A stretch of 64,000 nucleotides of DNA from Streptomyces sp. HD (lineage in GTDB: Bacteria > Actinomycetota > Actinomycetes > Streptomycetales > Streptomycetaceae). This document shows, one piece after another, positions 9,007 to 16,852 of the stretch. The stretch lies in contig NZ_JAQMYP010000023.1 of assembly GCF_028369295.1 (NCBI RefSeq), positions 1 to 64,000 on the forward strand. The letters run 5' to 3'. The position numbers and the translations under genes are program-made. Under the pieces are notes generated by a model. That model was not told the origin of the DNA. It made no database searches and saw only the letters and a list, made by a program, of their open reading frames with translations. The first letter of the stretch is position 1. Every line of letters begins with the position of its first letter.

Positions 9007-9506
9007 GCGAAGACACACACGCGAGTGGCGACGGCCGGGGCATGCGCCGCGGCCGTCGTCTCGCGATCGATGTCGGCGACGCCCGTATCGGCGTCGCCTC
9101 GTGCGACCCCGACGGGATCCTCGCCACCCCGGTGGAGACGGTCCCCGGCCGGGACGTCCCCGCAGCCCACCGCCGGCTCGGGCAACTCGTCGAGGAGTAC
9201 GAGCCGATCGAGGTCGTCGTAGGTCTCCCGCGTTCCCTCAAGGGGGGCGAGGGCCCGGCCGCGGTCAAGGTCAGAGGCTTCGCCCAGGAACTGGCCCGCA
9301 TGATCGCGCCCGTACCGGTCAGGCTCGTGGATGAGCGGATGACGACCGTGACGGCCAGTCAGGGACTGCGCGCCTCGGGCGTGAAGTCCAAGAAGGGCCG
9401 GTCGGTTATCGACCAGGCAGCCGCCGTGATCATCTTGCAGCAGGCACTCGAATCCGAACGGGTGTCAGGTAAAGCACCGGGCGAGAGCGTCGAAGTGGTT
9501 ATCTGA
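9003..9506 (+). CDS. ruvX: Putative Holliday junction resolvase YqgF/RuvX
   Basis: 167-aa RNase H-fold protein of the YqgF/RuvX family, linked to pre-16S rRNA 5' processing and to Holliday junction resolution. The first catalytic Asp is in LAIDVGDARIGVA, followed by VVGLPRSLKGGEGP and RLVDERMTTVTA, where the conserved D-E-R sits. The GTG start overlaps the alaS stop (GTGA). About 15 residues of Gly/Arg-rich extension precede the fold. Confidence 0.93.
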   Translation: MSEDTHASGDGRGMRRGRRLAIDVGDARIGVASCDPDGILATPVETVPGRDVPAAHRRLGQLVEEYEPIEVVVGLPRSLKGGEGPAAVKVRGFAQELARMIAPVPVRLVDERMTTVTASQGLRASGVKSKKGRSVIDQAAAVIILQQALESERVSGKAPGESVEVVI

Positions 9507-9630
9507 TCGCGATACGGTAACGTTCCGCGCGATGCGCCGGTGTTCGAACAGCCGACGCACAAAGAGAGGCGGGACGGTAACCGGATCTTCAGCAGCCGCG
9601 TGACCGCCGCCTCGCGGCTCTAGGGGATCG

Positions 9631-11319
9631 ATGACTGAGTATGGCCGGAGCCCAGGCTCCGAACCGTGGCATCCCGAGGACCCGTTGTTCGGGGACGGCG
9701 GATGGGAAGGGCAGCAGGCTCACACGGGCCAACAGCCTGCCTACGGCGGCCAGCCGCAGCACTATCCGGAGCAGCAGCCGCAGCAACCGCAGCACTACGG
9801 CGACTGGGGCAACGGCCAGCAGGCCGCATACGGTCAGGCGCAGCAGCAGTACCAGCAGCAGGGTCACGCACAGCAGTACCCCCAGCAGTACGACCAGCAG
9901 CACTACCCGGGCCAGGGGCAGCAGCCCTACGACAACAACGGCTGGCAGACCGGCTCCCACTCGCAGGCCCAGTACCCCGACCCGGCGGACCCCTACGGAC
10001 AGCAGGCCGCGGCGTACGGCGGTGAGCATCCCGACTACTACGGAACGCCCGACGCATACCCCCCGCCGGAGCCGCCGAGCCGTCGGCAGGCAGAGCCGCC
10101 GCAGACCGACTGGGACCCCGGGCCTGACCAGGGCGAACACGCATTCTTCGCCGGTGGCGACGATGGCGACGACTCGGACGACGAGTCAGGTGAAGGCCGC
10201 GGACGCGGCGACCGGCGGGGCCGGGGCGGCAAGCCCAAGAAGCGGCGCAGCGGATGCGCCTGTCTGGTGATCGCGCTGGTGCTCACCGGAGGCGTCGGCG
10301 GTGTCGGATATTTCGGGTACCAGTTTTACCAGGATCGTTTCGGCGCGGCGCCGGATTACGCGGGTGACGGCACGAGCCAGACGGTAACCGTGCAGGTCCC
10401 CAGGGGTGCGAGCGGATACGAGATCGGCCAACGCCTCAAGGATGCCGGTGTCGTCAAGAGTGTCGACGCCTTCGTGGCGGCGCAGTCGGACAACCCCAAG
10501 GGGAACTCCATCCAGGCGGGCGCCTATTTGCTGAACAAGCAGATGTCCGCGTCGAGCGCCGTCGAGATGATGCTCAATCCCGAGAGCCAGAACAGCGTTC
10601 TGGTCAGGCCGGGTGAGCGCAACGCGGCTGTCTACTCGGCGATCGACAAACAGCTCGAATTGTCGTCCGGCACCACGAAGAAGGTCGCCGAGCAGAAATA
10701 CAAGAGCCTCGGGCTTCCGAGCTGGGCGAACGACAACGACAAGATCAAGGACCCTCTGGAAGGCTTCCTGTTCCCGGGCACCTATGCCGCCGCCAAGGAC
10801 ATGAAACCCGAGGTGGTCCTCAAGGACATGGTGTCCCAGGCCGCGAAGAAGTACGACGCGCTCGGCCTGGAGGCCAAGGCCAAGGCGCTCAAGCTGGACA
10901 GTCCGCTGCAGGTCATCACGGTCGCGAGCCTGGTCGAGGCCGAGGGCAAGACCGATGCGGACTACCGCCAGATGGCGGAGGTGGTCTACAACCGCCTCGA
11001 TCTCGCGAACCCCGAGACCTATGGGCTGCTGCAGTTCGACTCGACCTTCAATTACCTGAAGGGCAAGAGCAACATCAATATCAGCGAGTCGGAGATCAAC
11101 AGCAACCAGGACCCGTACAACACGTACACGCAGAAGGGTCTGCCGCCCGGTCCGATCGACAACCCGGGAGAGGGCGCGCTCAAGGGGGCGTTGAATCCGA
11201 CCGATCAGGGCTGGTACTACTTCGTCGCTGTCGACGGCGTGAACAAGACCGAATTCGCCAAGACCCACGCTGAATTCCTGAAGCTCAAGGACAAGTTCAA
11301 TGAGAGCTCGGGCAATTGA
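9631..11319 (+). CDS. mltG: Endolytic murein transglycosylase MltG (YceG-like), with long Gln-rich cytoplasmic N-terminus
   Basis: 562-aa inner-membrane lytic transglycosylase that cuts nascent glycan strands and sets their length. Residues 1 to about 200 are cytoplasmic and low-complexity (Gln/Tyr/Pro/Gly-rich, then acidic, then basic), followed by one transmembrane helix at about 209-230 (CACLVIALVLTGGVGGVGYF). A LysM-like region leads into the YceG domain. The predicted catalytic Glu is E436 in ASLVEAEG, followed by VVYNRL; the LPPGPIDNPG motif lies near the C-terminus. The long N-terminus is much larger than in E. coli but is common in Streptomyces. It overlaps aroE by 20 bases. Confidence 0.93.
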   Translation: MTEYGRSPGSEPWHPEDPLFGDGGWEGQQAHTGQQPAYGGQPQHYPEQQPQQPQHYGDWGNGQQAAYGQAQQQYQQQGHAQQYPQQYDQQHYPGQGQQPYDNNGWQTGSHSQAQYPDPADPYGQQAAAYGGEHPDYYGTPDAYPPPEPPSRRQAEPPQTDWDPGPDQGEHAFFAGGDDGDDSDDESGEGRGRGDRRGRGGKPKKRRSGCACLVIALVLTGGVGGVGYFGYQFYQDRFGAAPDYAGDGTSQTVTVQVPRGASGYEIGQRLKDAGVVKSVDAFVAAQSDNPKGNSIQAGAYLLNKQMSASSAVEMMLNPESQNSVLVRPGERNAAVYSAIDKQLELSSGTTKKVAEQKYKSLGLPSWANDNDKIKDPLEGFLFPGTYAAAKDMKPEVVLKDMVSQAAKKYDALGLEAKAKALKLDSPLQVITVASLVEAEGKTDADYRQMAEVVYNRLDLANPETYGLLQFDSTFNYLKGKSNINISESEINSNQDPYNTYTQKGLPPGPIDNPGEGALKGALNPTDQGWYYFVAVDGVNKTEFAKTHAEFLKLKDKFNESSGN

Positions 11320-12139
11320 CGCCCGCCGGGCCGCCGTTCTCGGCAAGCCCATCGCCCATTCTCTCTCCCCGGTGCTGCACCGCACCGCCTATGAGGAACT
11401 GGGGCTCGTGAACTGGTCGTACGACCGGTTCGAGATCGACGAGGCCGCTCTGTCCGGGTTCCTCGCGGAACTCGGGGCCGAGTGGGCCGGCTTGTCGTTG
11501 ACCATGCCGCTGAAGCGGGCCGTCATTCCGCTGCTCGATGAGATCAGCGAGACGGCGGCCTCGGTCGAGGCGGTCAACACGGTCGTCTTCACCGAGGACG
11601 GCCGCCGGGTCGGCGACAACACCGACATCCCCGGCATGGTCGCCGCCCTGCGGGAACGCGGCATCGAACAGGTCGACTCGGCGGCCATCCTCGGCGCGGG
11701 CGCCACGGCGTCCTCCGCGCTGGCCGCGCTCGCCCGGATCTGCACCGGCGAGGTCGTGGCGTACGTACGCAGCGAGGCGCGCGCCGCCGAGATGCGGCAG
11801 TGGGGCGAGCGGCTCGACGTCGAGGTGCGGACGGCCGACTGGGCGGACGCGGACCGGGCGCTGCACGCGCCGCTGGTGATCGCGACCACCCCGGCCGGTA
11901 CGACGGACGCCCTCGCCTCCGCCGTACCTGAGCGCCCCGCCACCCTGTTCGACGTGCTCTACGACCCCTGGCCGACAGCTCTCGCGGCCCGCTGGTCCAT
12001 GTACGGCGGCGCCGTCGTCAGCGGGCTCGACCTGCTGGTGCACCAGGCCGTGCTGCAGGTGGAGCAGATGACCGGCCGTGTTCCGGCACCTCTGGACGCC
12101 ATGCGAAAGGCGGGGGAGCGCGCCCTGGCGGCCCGCTAG
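11300..12139 (+). CDS. aroE: Shikimate dehydrogenase
   Basis: 279-aa NADP-dependent enzyme reducing 3-dehydroshikimate to shikimate (fourth step of the chorismate pathway). The substrate-binding segment GKPIAHSLSPVLH is near the N-terminus, the catalytic Lys is in LTMPLKR, AVNTV and GDNTD follow, and the nucleotide-binding loop is ILGAGATASSAL. Its start lies inside the end of mltG, so translation is probably coupled. The exact start is uncertain because the first ten residues (MRARAIDARR) are poorly conserved. Confidence 0.92.
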   Translation: MRARAIDARRAAVLGKPIAHSLSPVLHRTAYEELGLVNWSYDRFEIDEAALSGFLAELGAEWAGLSLTMPLKRAVIPLLDEISETAASVEAVNTVVFTEDGRRVGDNTDIPGMVAALRERGIEQVDSAAILGAGATASSALAALARICTGEVVAYVRSEARAAEMRQWGERLDVEVRTADWADADRALHAPLVIATTPAGTTDALASAVPERPATLFDVLYDPWPTALAARWSMYGGAVVSGLDLLVHQAVLQVEQMTGRVPAPLDAMRKAGERALAAR

Positions 12140-12493
12140 GATCCCTGGGTTCGAGATCCTCCAGCAGTTCATGCCGGACTGGGTGCGGATCCGGCGCGCG
12201 TCCGTCAGGGAGGCGCCGTCCTCGCGGCGGCGCTCACCGGGCAGGGGAGCGGCGCCGGCCGTCTCGGCGCGTACGCCCCTCAGCAGTGCCCGGGCAACGC
12301 CCCGCCTGATCCCTTCCAGTGCCCGGCACCGTCCATCGCCCGTCCGTCTGATGGACCGGCGGCCGGGTACGGGGCCCGGACGTGGGAGGATCGGAGGTGG
12401 CGGGCCGGAACCGCGCAGCTGGTCGCGCCGTCGCCGTACGCGAGGACGCGCGTACGCAGGGCAGTACCAGGGCGCGAGTACCGAGGAGCACCG
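12140..12493 (+). other. aroE-aroC intergenic region, no recognisable gene
   Basis: 354 bases. One reading frame, the same as aroC, stays open from about 12186 into aroC (ADPARVRQGGAVLAAAL and on), but it lacks a convincing start and matches nothing I recognise. Another frame gives an Arg/Ser-rich product typical of GC noise. GAGGAG at 12483-12488 is the aroC ribosome binding site. The region may be a decayed gene or just a long leader. Confidence 0.4.
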
Positions 12494-13678
12494 TTGAGCA
12501 GGTTGCGCTGGCTGACCGCGGGGGAGTCACACGGCCCCGCACTCGTCGCGACGCTGGAGGGCCTTCCCGCCGGCGTGCCGATCACCACGGAGATGGTGGC
12601 GGACCACCTGGCCCGGCGCCGGCTCGGCTATGGACGCGGTGCGCGGATGAAGTTCGAGCGCGACGAGGTCACCTTCCTCGGCGGCGTCCGGCACGGCCTG
12701 ACCCTCGGTTCCCCGGTCGCGATCATGGTGGGCAACACCGAGTGGCCGAAGTGGGAGCAGGTCATGGCGGCCGACCCCATCGACCCCGAGATCCTCGCCG
12801 GTCTCGCCCGTAACGCGCCGCTGACCCGCCCGCGCCCCGGCCACGCCGACCTGGCCGGCATGCAGAAGTACGGCTTCGACGAGGCCCGGCCGATCCTGGA
12901 GCGCGCCTCGGCCCGGGAGACCGCGGCCCGTGTCGCCCTCGGCGCTGTCGCCCGGTCGTACATCAAGGAGACGGCCGGCATCGAGATCGTCAGCCATGTC
13001 GTCGAGCTGTGCTCCGTGAAGGCCCCGCAGGGTGTGTACCCGACGCCGGCCGACGTCGAGAAGCTGGACGCCGACCCGCTGCGCTGCCTCGACGCCGACG
13101 CGTCGAAGGCGATGGTCGCGGAGGTCGACCAGGCCCACAAGGACGGCGACACCCTCGGCGGTGTCGTCGAGATCCTGGCCTACGGCGTGCCCGTCGGCCT
13201 CGGCTCGCACGTCCACTGGGACCGCAAGCTCGACGCCCGCCTCGCCGGCGCGCTCATGGGTATCCAGGCCATCAAGGGCGTCGAGCTCGGCGACGGCTTC
13301 GAGCTCGCCCGCGTCCCCGGCTCCAAGGCGCACGACGAGATCGTGAAGACGCCCGAGGGCATCCGCCGGGTCTCCGGCCGCTCCGGTGGTACCGAGGGCG
13401 GCCTGACCACCGGTGAGCTGCTGCGGGTGCGCGCCGCGATGAAGCCGATCGCGACCGTGCCGCGGGCGCTGCAGACGGTGGACGTGACGACCGGTGAGGC
13501 GACGCAGGCCCACCACCAGCGCTCCGACGTGTCCGCGGTTCCGGCCGCCGGCATCGTCGCCGAGGCCATGGTGGCGCTGGTCCTCGCGGACGCCGTCGCG
13601 GAGAAGTTCGGCGGCGACAGCGTCACCGAGACCCGCCGCAACGTGCAGTCGTACCTCGACAACCTGGCCATCCGATGA
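12494..13678 (+). CDS. aroC: Chorismate synthase
   Basis: 394-aa FMN-dependent enzyme converting EPSP to chorismate, the last common step to aromatic amino acids. The signature GESHGPALVATLEGLPAG is at the N-terminus, with NAPLTRPRPGHADLAG, SARETAARVALG and the C-terminal HQRSDVSAVPAAGIVAEAM. The start is an uncommon TTG at 12494, preceded by GAGGAG five bases upstream, giving MSRLRWLTAGESHG exactly as expected. The 3' end overlaps aroK by four bases (ATGA). Confidence 0.96.
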   Translation: MSRLRWLTAGESHGPALVATLEGLPAGVPITTEMVADHLARRRLGYGRGARMKFERDEVTFLGGVRHGLTLGSPVAIMVGNTEWPKWEQVMAADPIDPEILAGLARNAPLTRPRPGHADLAGMQKYGFDEARPILERASARETAARVALGAVARSYIKETAGIEIVSHVVELCSVKAPQGVYPTPADVEKLDADPLRCLDADASKAMVAEVDQAHKDGDTLGGVVEILAYGVPVGLGSHVHWDRKLDARLAGALMGIQAIKGVELGDGFELARVPGSKAHDEIVKTPEGIRRVSGRSGGTEGGLTTGELLRVRAAMKPIATVPRALQTVDVTTGEATQAHHQRSDVSAVPAAGIVAEAMVALVLADAVAEKFGGDSVTETRRNVQSYLDNLAIR

Positions 13679-14193
13679 GCGCAGCGCCTGTGGTGGTGCT
13701 GGTCGGGCCGATGGGCGTGGGCAAGTCCACGGTCGGGCGGCTGCTGGCCGAGCGGCTCGGGGTCGGCTACCGGGACACCGACGACGACATCGTGGCCGAG
13801 CAGGGCCGCACCATCGCCGAGATCTTCGTGGACGAGGGCGAGCCCGCGTTCCGGGCGATCGAGAAGCAGGCGGTGCACCGCGCGCTGGCCGAGCACGACG
13901 GGATCCTGGCGCTCGGCGGCGGTGCGATCCTCGACGCCGAGACGCGCGAGTCCCTCGACGGCCTCAGGGTCGTCTACCTCTCGATGGACGTCGAGGAGGC
14001 GGTCAAGCGCACCGGTCTGAACGCCGCGCGCCCGCTGCTTGCGGTCAACCCGCGCAAGCAGTGGCGCGAGCTGATGGAGGCCCGCCGCCATCTGTACGAG
14101 GGGATCGCCACGGCGGTCGTCGCCACCGACGGCCGTACCCCCGAAGAAGTGGCCCAAGTCGCCCTGGACGCACTGGAGTTGAAGGAAGCATGA
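13675..14193 (+). CDS. aroK: Shikimate kinase
   Basis: 172-aa P-loop kinase phosphorylating shikimate at the 3-hydroxyl. Walker A GPMGVGKS is at 11-18, the shikimate-binding DTDDD at 34-38, FR at 59-60, and the GGG loop (LALGGGAIL) near 79-85. The ATG overlaps the aroC stop and its own TGA overlaps the aroB ATG, so aroC-aroK-aroB are strictly coupled. Confidence 0.95.
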   Translation: MSAAPVVVLVGPMGVGKSTVGRLLAERLGVGYRDTDDDIVAEQGRTIAEIFVDEGEPAFRAIEKQAVHRALAEHDGILALGGGAILDAETRESLDGLRVVYLSMDVEEAVKRTGLNAARPLLAVNPRKQWRELMEARRHLYEGIATAVVATDGRTPEEVAQVALDALELKEA

Positions 14194-15281
14194 CCGAGGC
14201 AGTCACCCGGGTCCAGGTCGGCGGTACCGCGGGGAGTGAGCCGTACGAGGTCCTGATCGGTCGTCAGCTCCTCGCCGAGCTGGGCGGGTTGATCGGTGGC
14301 AAAGCCAAGAGGGTCGCCGTGATCCACCCCGAGGCGCTCGCCGAGACCGGTGACGCGGTGCGCGCGGACCTCGCCGAGCAGGGCTTCGAGGTCATCGCCA
14401 TCCAGGTGCCGAACGCGGAGGAGGCCAAGACCGCCGAGGTCGCCGCCTACTGCTGGAAGGCGCTGGGGCAGTCCAACTTCACCCGCACCGACGTCGTCGT
14501 CGGTGTGGGCGGCGGCGCGACCACCGACCTGGCCGGGTTCGTGGCCGCGACCTGGCTGCGCGGGGTGCGCTGGATCGCGATCCCGACGACCGTGCTGGCC
14601 ATGGTGGACGCGGCGGTCGGCGGCAAGACCGGCATCAACACCGCCGAGGGCAAGAACCTGGTGGGCGCCTTCCATCCGCCGGCCGGTGTGCTGTGCGACC
14701 TGGCCGCGCTGGAGTCGCTGCCGGTCAACGACTACGTGTCCGGGCTCGCGGAGATCATCAAGGCCGGTTTCATCGCCGACCCGGCGATCCTGGAGCTGAT
14801 CGAGGCCGACCCGCAGGCCGCGCGGACCCCGGCCGGCCCGCACACCGCGGAGCTGATCGAGCGGTCGATCCGGGTCAAGGCCGAGGTGGTCTCCTCCGAC
14901 CTGAAGGAGTCGGGTCTGCGGGAGATCCTCAACTACGGCCACACGCTCGGTCATGCCATCGAGAAGAACGAGCGGTACAAGTGGCGGCATGGCGCCGCGG
15001 TCGCGGTGGGCATGCACTTCGCCGCCGAACTGGGGCGGCTGGCGGGCCGGTTGGACGATGCGACGGCCGACCGCCACCGCACGATCCTGGAGTCGGTCGG
15101 GCTGCCGCTGCACTACCGCTACGACCAGTGGCCCAAGCTGCTGGAGACGATGAAGGTCGACAAGAAGTCCCGTGGCAACCTGCTGCGCTTCATCGTTCTG
15201 GACGGGCTGGCCAAGCCGACCGTCCTGGAGGGCCCGGACCCGGCCGTCCTCCTCGCCGCCTACGGCGAAGTCGGCCAGTAA
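14190..15281 (+). CDS. aroB: 3-dehydroquinate synthase
   Basis: 363-aa NAD- and divalent metal-dependent enzyme making 3-dehydroquinate from DAHP. It has the NAD-binding GVGGGATTDLAGF at about 105-117, IPTTVLAMVDAAVGGKTGIN at 131-150, and metal ligands in LAEIIKAG and NYGHTLGHAIE. The start is the ATG at 14190, within the aroK stop; an upstream extension of this frame is only an alternative reading of aroC/aroK. In some actinomycetes an aroQ dehydratase follows, but it is absent here. Confidence 0.96.
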   Translation: MTEAVTRVQVGGTAGSEPYEVLIGRQLLAELGGLIGGKAKRVAVIHPEALAETGDAVRADLAEQGFEVIAIQVPNAEEAKTAEVAAYCWKALGQSNFTRTDVVVGVGGGATTDLAGFVAATWLRGVRWIAIPTTVLAMVDAAVGGKTGINTAEGKNLVGAFHPPAGVLCDLAALESLPVNDYVSGLAEIIKAGFIADPAILELIEADPQAARTPAGPHTAELIERSIRVKAEVVSSDLKESGLREILNYGHTLGHAIEKNERYKWRHGAAVAVGMHFAAELGRLAGRLDDATADRHRTILESVGLPLHYRYDQWPKLLETMKVDKKSRGNLLRFIVLDGLAKPTVLEGPDPAVLLAAYGEVGQ

Positions 15282-15481
15282 GTCCGGCGAAGGCACCTTC
15301 CGTCCGATTCGCCTGTGGCGATGGGCACTTCAGACCGCCCCCGGCCGTTCACCAAACGGCGGCCGGGGGCGGTACCGTTCGGATGGGGTCCCACCAAGCC
15401 GTTCGGGTGGTGGGGGAGAGCGGGGTTCGTGCCCTGCCACCAGCGCCAATGGCCATGGAAGACGAGACGGAGTGGCACCGG

Positions 15482-16438
15482 ATGCAGCACGCAGTGGGTT
15501 CTCCGCTGCCGCCGCCCCACCAGTCGGGGCACGGCTGGTCCCCGGCCGGACAACACCCGGGTTCGCACCACCCGGGCACACCCCAGGGACCCGCACCGCA
15601 CCAGGGACCCGCACCGCACCAGGGACCTGCCCCGCACCCCGGATCCGTCCCGCACCCGGGACCTGCCTCCCATCCGGGACCGGCCTCGCACCAGGGCTCC
15701 GCCCCGGTACCCCCGCCGCCTCCGGCACCGGGCTTCACCGCCCCCGGCCCGGTCCCGCCCACGCCGCACCACATCCAGGCGCCGCCGACGCCGGAGACCA
15801 CGGGTCATGTCCAGCTGCCGCCCGGCGGCCCCGTCGCCATGCCGCCGGCCCCGCCCGCCACCGCGGCGCCCGACCCGACGACCACGACCCTCGCGGTGCT
15901 GCTCATCGGGCCGGCCGGGGCGGGCAAGACGAGCGTCGCCAAGTTCTGGGCCGACCACCGAAGGGTCCCCACGGCCCACATAAGCCTCGACGACGTACGT
16001 GAATGGGTCCGCTCGGGCTTCGCCGACCCCCAGTCCGGGTGGAACGACCACTCCGAGGCCCAGTACCGCCTGGCCCGCCGCACCTGCGGCTTCGCCGCGC
16101 GGAACTTCCTGGCCAACGGCATCTCGTGCATCCTCGACGACGCGGTCTTCCCGGACCGCCCCGTGGTCGGCCTCGGCGGCTGGAAGCGCCATGTCGGCCC
16201 CGGGCTGCTGCCGGTCGTCCTGCTCCCGGGCCTGGAGATAGTCCTGGAGCGCAACGCCGAGCGCTCGGGCAACCGCCGCCTCACCGACGAGGAGGTCGCG
16301 CGGATCCACGGCCGCATGGCGGGCTGGTACGGCTCGGGCCTGCCGATCATCGACAACTCCCAGCTGGACGTCCCACAGACGGCCCAGGTCCTGGACGACG
16401 TGCTGGCAAGATCAATAGCAAGCCCCCCGAAGTGGTAG
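15482..16438 (+). CDS. P-loop ATP/GTP-binding protein with Pro/His-rich repeat N-terminus
   Basis: About 318-aa protein of unknown function. Residues 1-135 are Pro/His/Gly/Ala-rich with imperfect six-residue repeats (GPAPHQ, GPAPHP, GPASHP). The C-terminal part is a kinase-like P-loop fold: LLIGPAGAGKTSVAKFW (Walker A at about 143-150), HISLDDVREWVRSGF, then FLANGISCILDDAVFPDRP and VLLPGLEIVLERN. It resembles zeta-toxin or polynucleotide-kinase-type small-molecule kinases. I prefer the ATG at 15482 (MQHAVGSP) because GGAG lies nine bases upstream; in-frame ATGs at 15383, 15449 and 15455 remain possible. It lies downstream of aroB with its own spacing. Confidence 0.7.
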   Translation: MQHAVGSPLPPPHQSGHGWSPAGQHPGSHHPGTPQGPAPHQGPAPHQGPAPHPGSVPHPGPASHPGPASHQGSAPVPPPPPAPGFTAPGPVPPTPHHIQAPPTPETTGHVQLPPGGPVAMPPAPPATAAPDPTTTTLAVLLIGPAGAGKTSVAKFWADHRRVPTAHISLDDVREWVRSGFADPQSGWNDHSEAQYRLARRTCGFAARNFLANGISCILDDAVFPDRPVVGLGGWKRHVGPGLLPVVLLPGLEIVLERNAERSGNRRLTDEEVARIHGRMAGWYGSGLPIIDNSQLDVPQTAQVLDDVLARSIASPPKW

Positions 16439-16459
16439 GCAAGGTGACTGGACGCCCCG

Positions 16460-16681
16460 AGGGGGTGTTGTGAAAGTCCCGCACAGCACCCACGGCGCCC
16501 GGCACGCTCCCCCACTGCCTTAAGGGCGTGGGAGGTGCCCCCACTCGCCGCACCGGCCAAAGGCCCAAGTAGCTCCGCTACGAGGGCCTTCGTCCGGCAC
16601 GCCGAGGGCACGCACCGGCTGTGACACCAGCCGCTGCCGCGGCGGGCGCGGGCACCGCACGGGACTTTCACAACACCCCCT
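16460..16681. mobile_element. MITE-like element with 22-bp perfect terminal inverted repeats
   Basis: Bases 16460-16481 and 16660-16681 are perfect inverted repeats of 22 bp (the left end begins AGGGGGTGTTGTGAAAGTCC), bounding a 222-bp non-coding segment. Inside, 16495-16540 holds a hairpin-forming segment (CACTGCCTTAAGGGCGTGGG) of a type I recall as repeated in Streptomyces genomes. No transposase is encoded and no clear target duplication is visible. It lies in the otherwise empty spacer before pepQ. Confidence 0.6.
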
Positions 16682-16684
16682 AGA

Positions 16685-16706
16685 AGGGGCGCGGGGAACT
16701 GCGCGA
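16685..16706 (+). repeat. Interspersed 22-bp Streptomyces repeat, copy 1
   Basis: The 22-mer at 16685-16706 (core GGGGCGCGGGGAACTGCGCG) is identical, in reverse complement, to 54867-54888. It starts four bases after the MITE-like element's right end. I recognise this motif from memory as frequent in Streptomyces intergenic regions; its role is unknown. Confidence 0.75.
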
Positions 16707-16840
16707 GAAACCCCCACTCACCCGCAGACGGCACACAACCCCACGCGCACCTCGTCTCCCGGCCTGCACTCCCTCAACCCGCACATTCCGGGCACCGCCC
16801 ACTCGGACGTCCCCAACCGGCACCAACCCGGCGGAGCCCA

Positions 16841-16846
16841 TACGCT
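16841..16846 (+). promoter_or_regulatory. -10 element of a leaderless pepQ promoter
   Basis: TACGCT ends six bases before the pepQ ATG at 16853 and there is no Shine-Dalgarno sequence, so transcription probably begins at or next to the start codon. No clear -35 is visible. Confidence 0.5.
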
Positions 16847-16852
16847 CGGGTC

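Noticed and set aside
5035..9018. Antisense open frame of over 1300 codons over alaS and neighbours
   Set aside because: Low-complexity Asp/Gly/Val/Leu-rich composition, spans several genes including an intergenic region, and conflicts with alaS.
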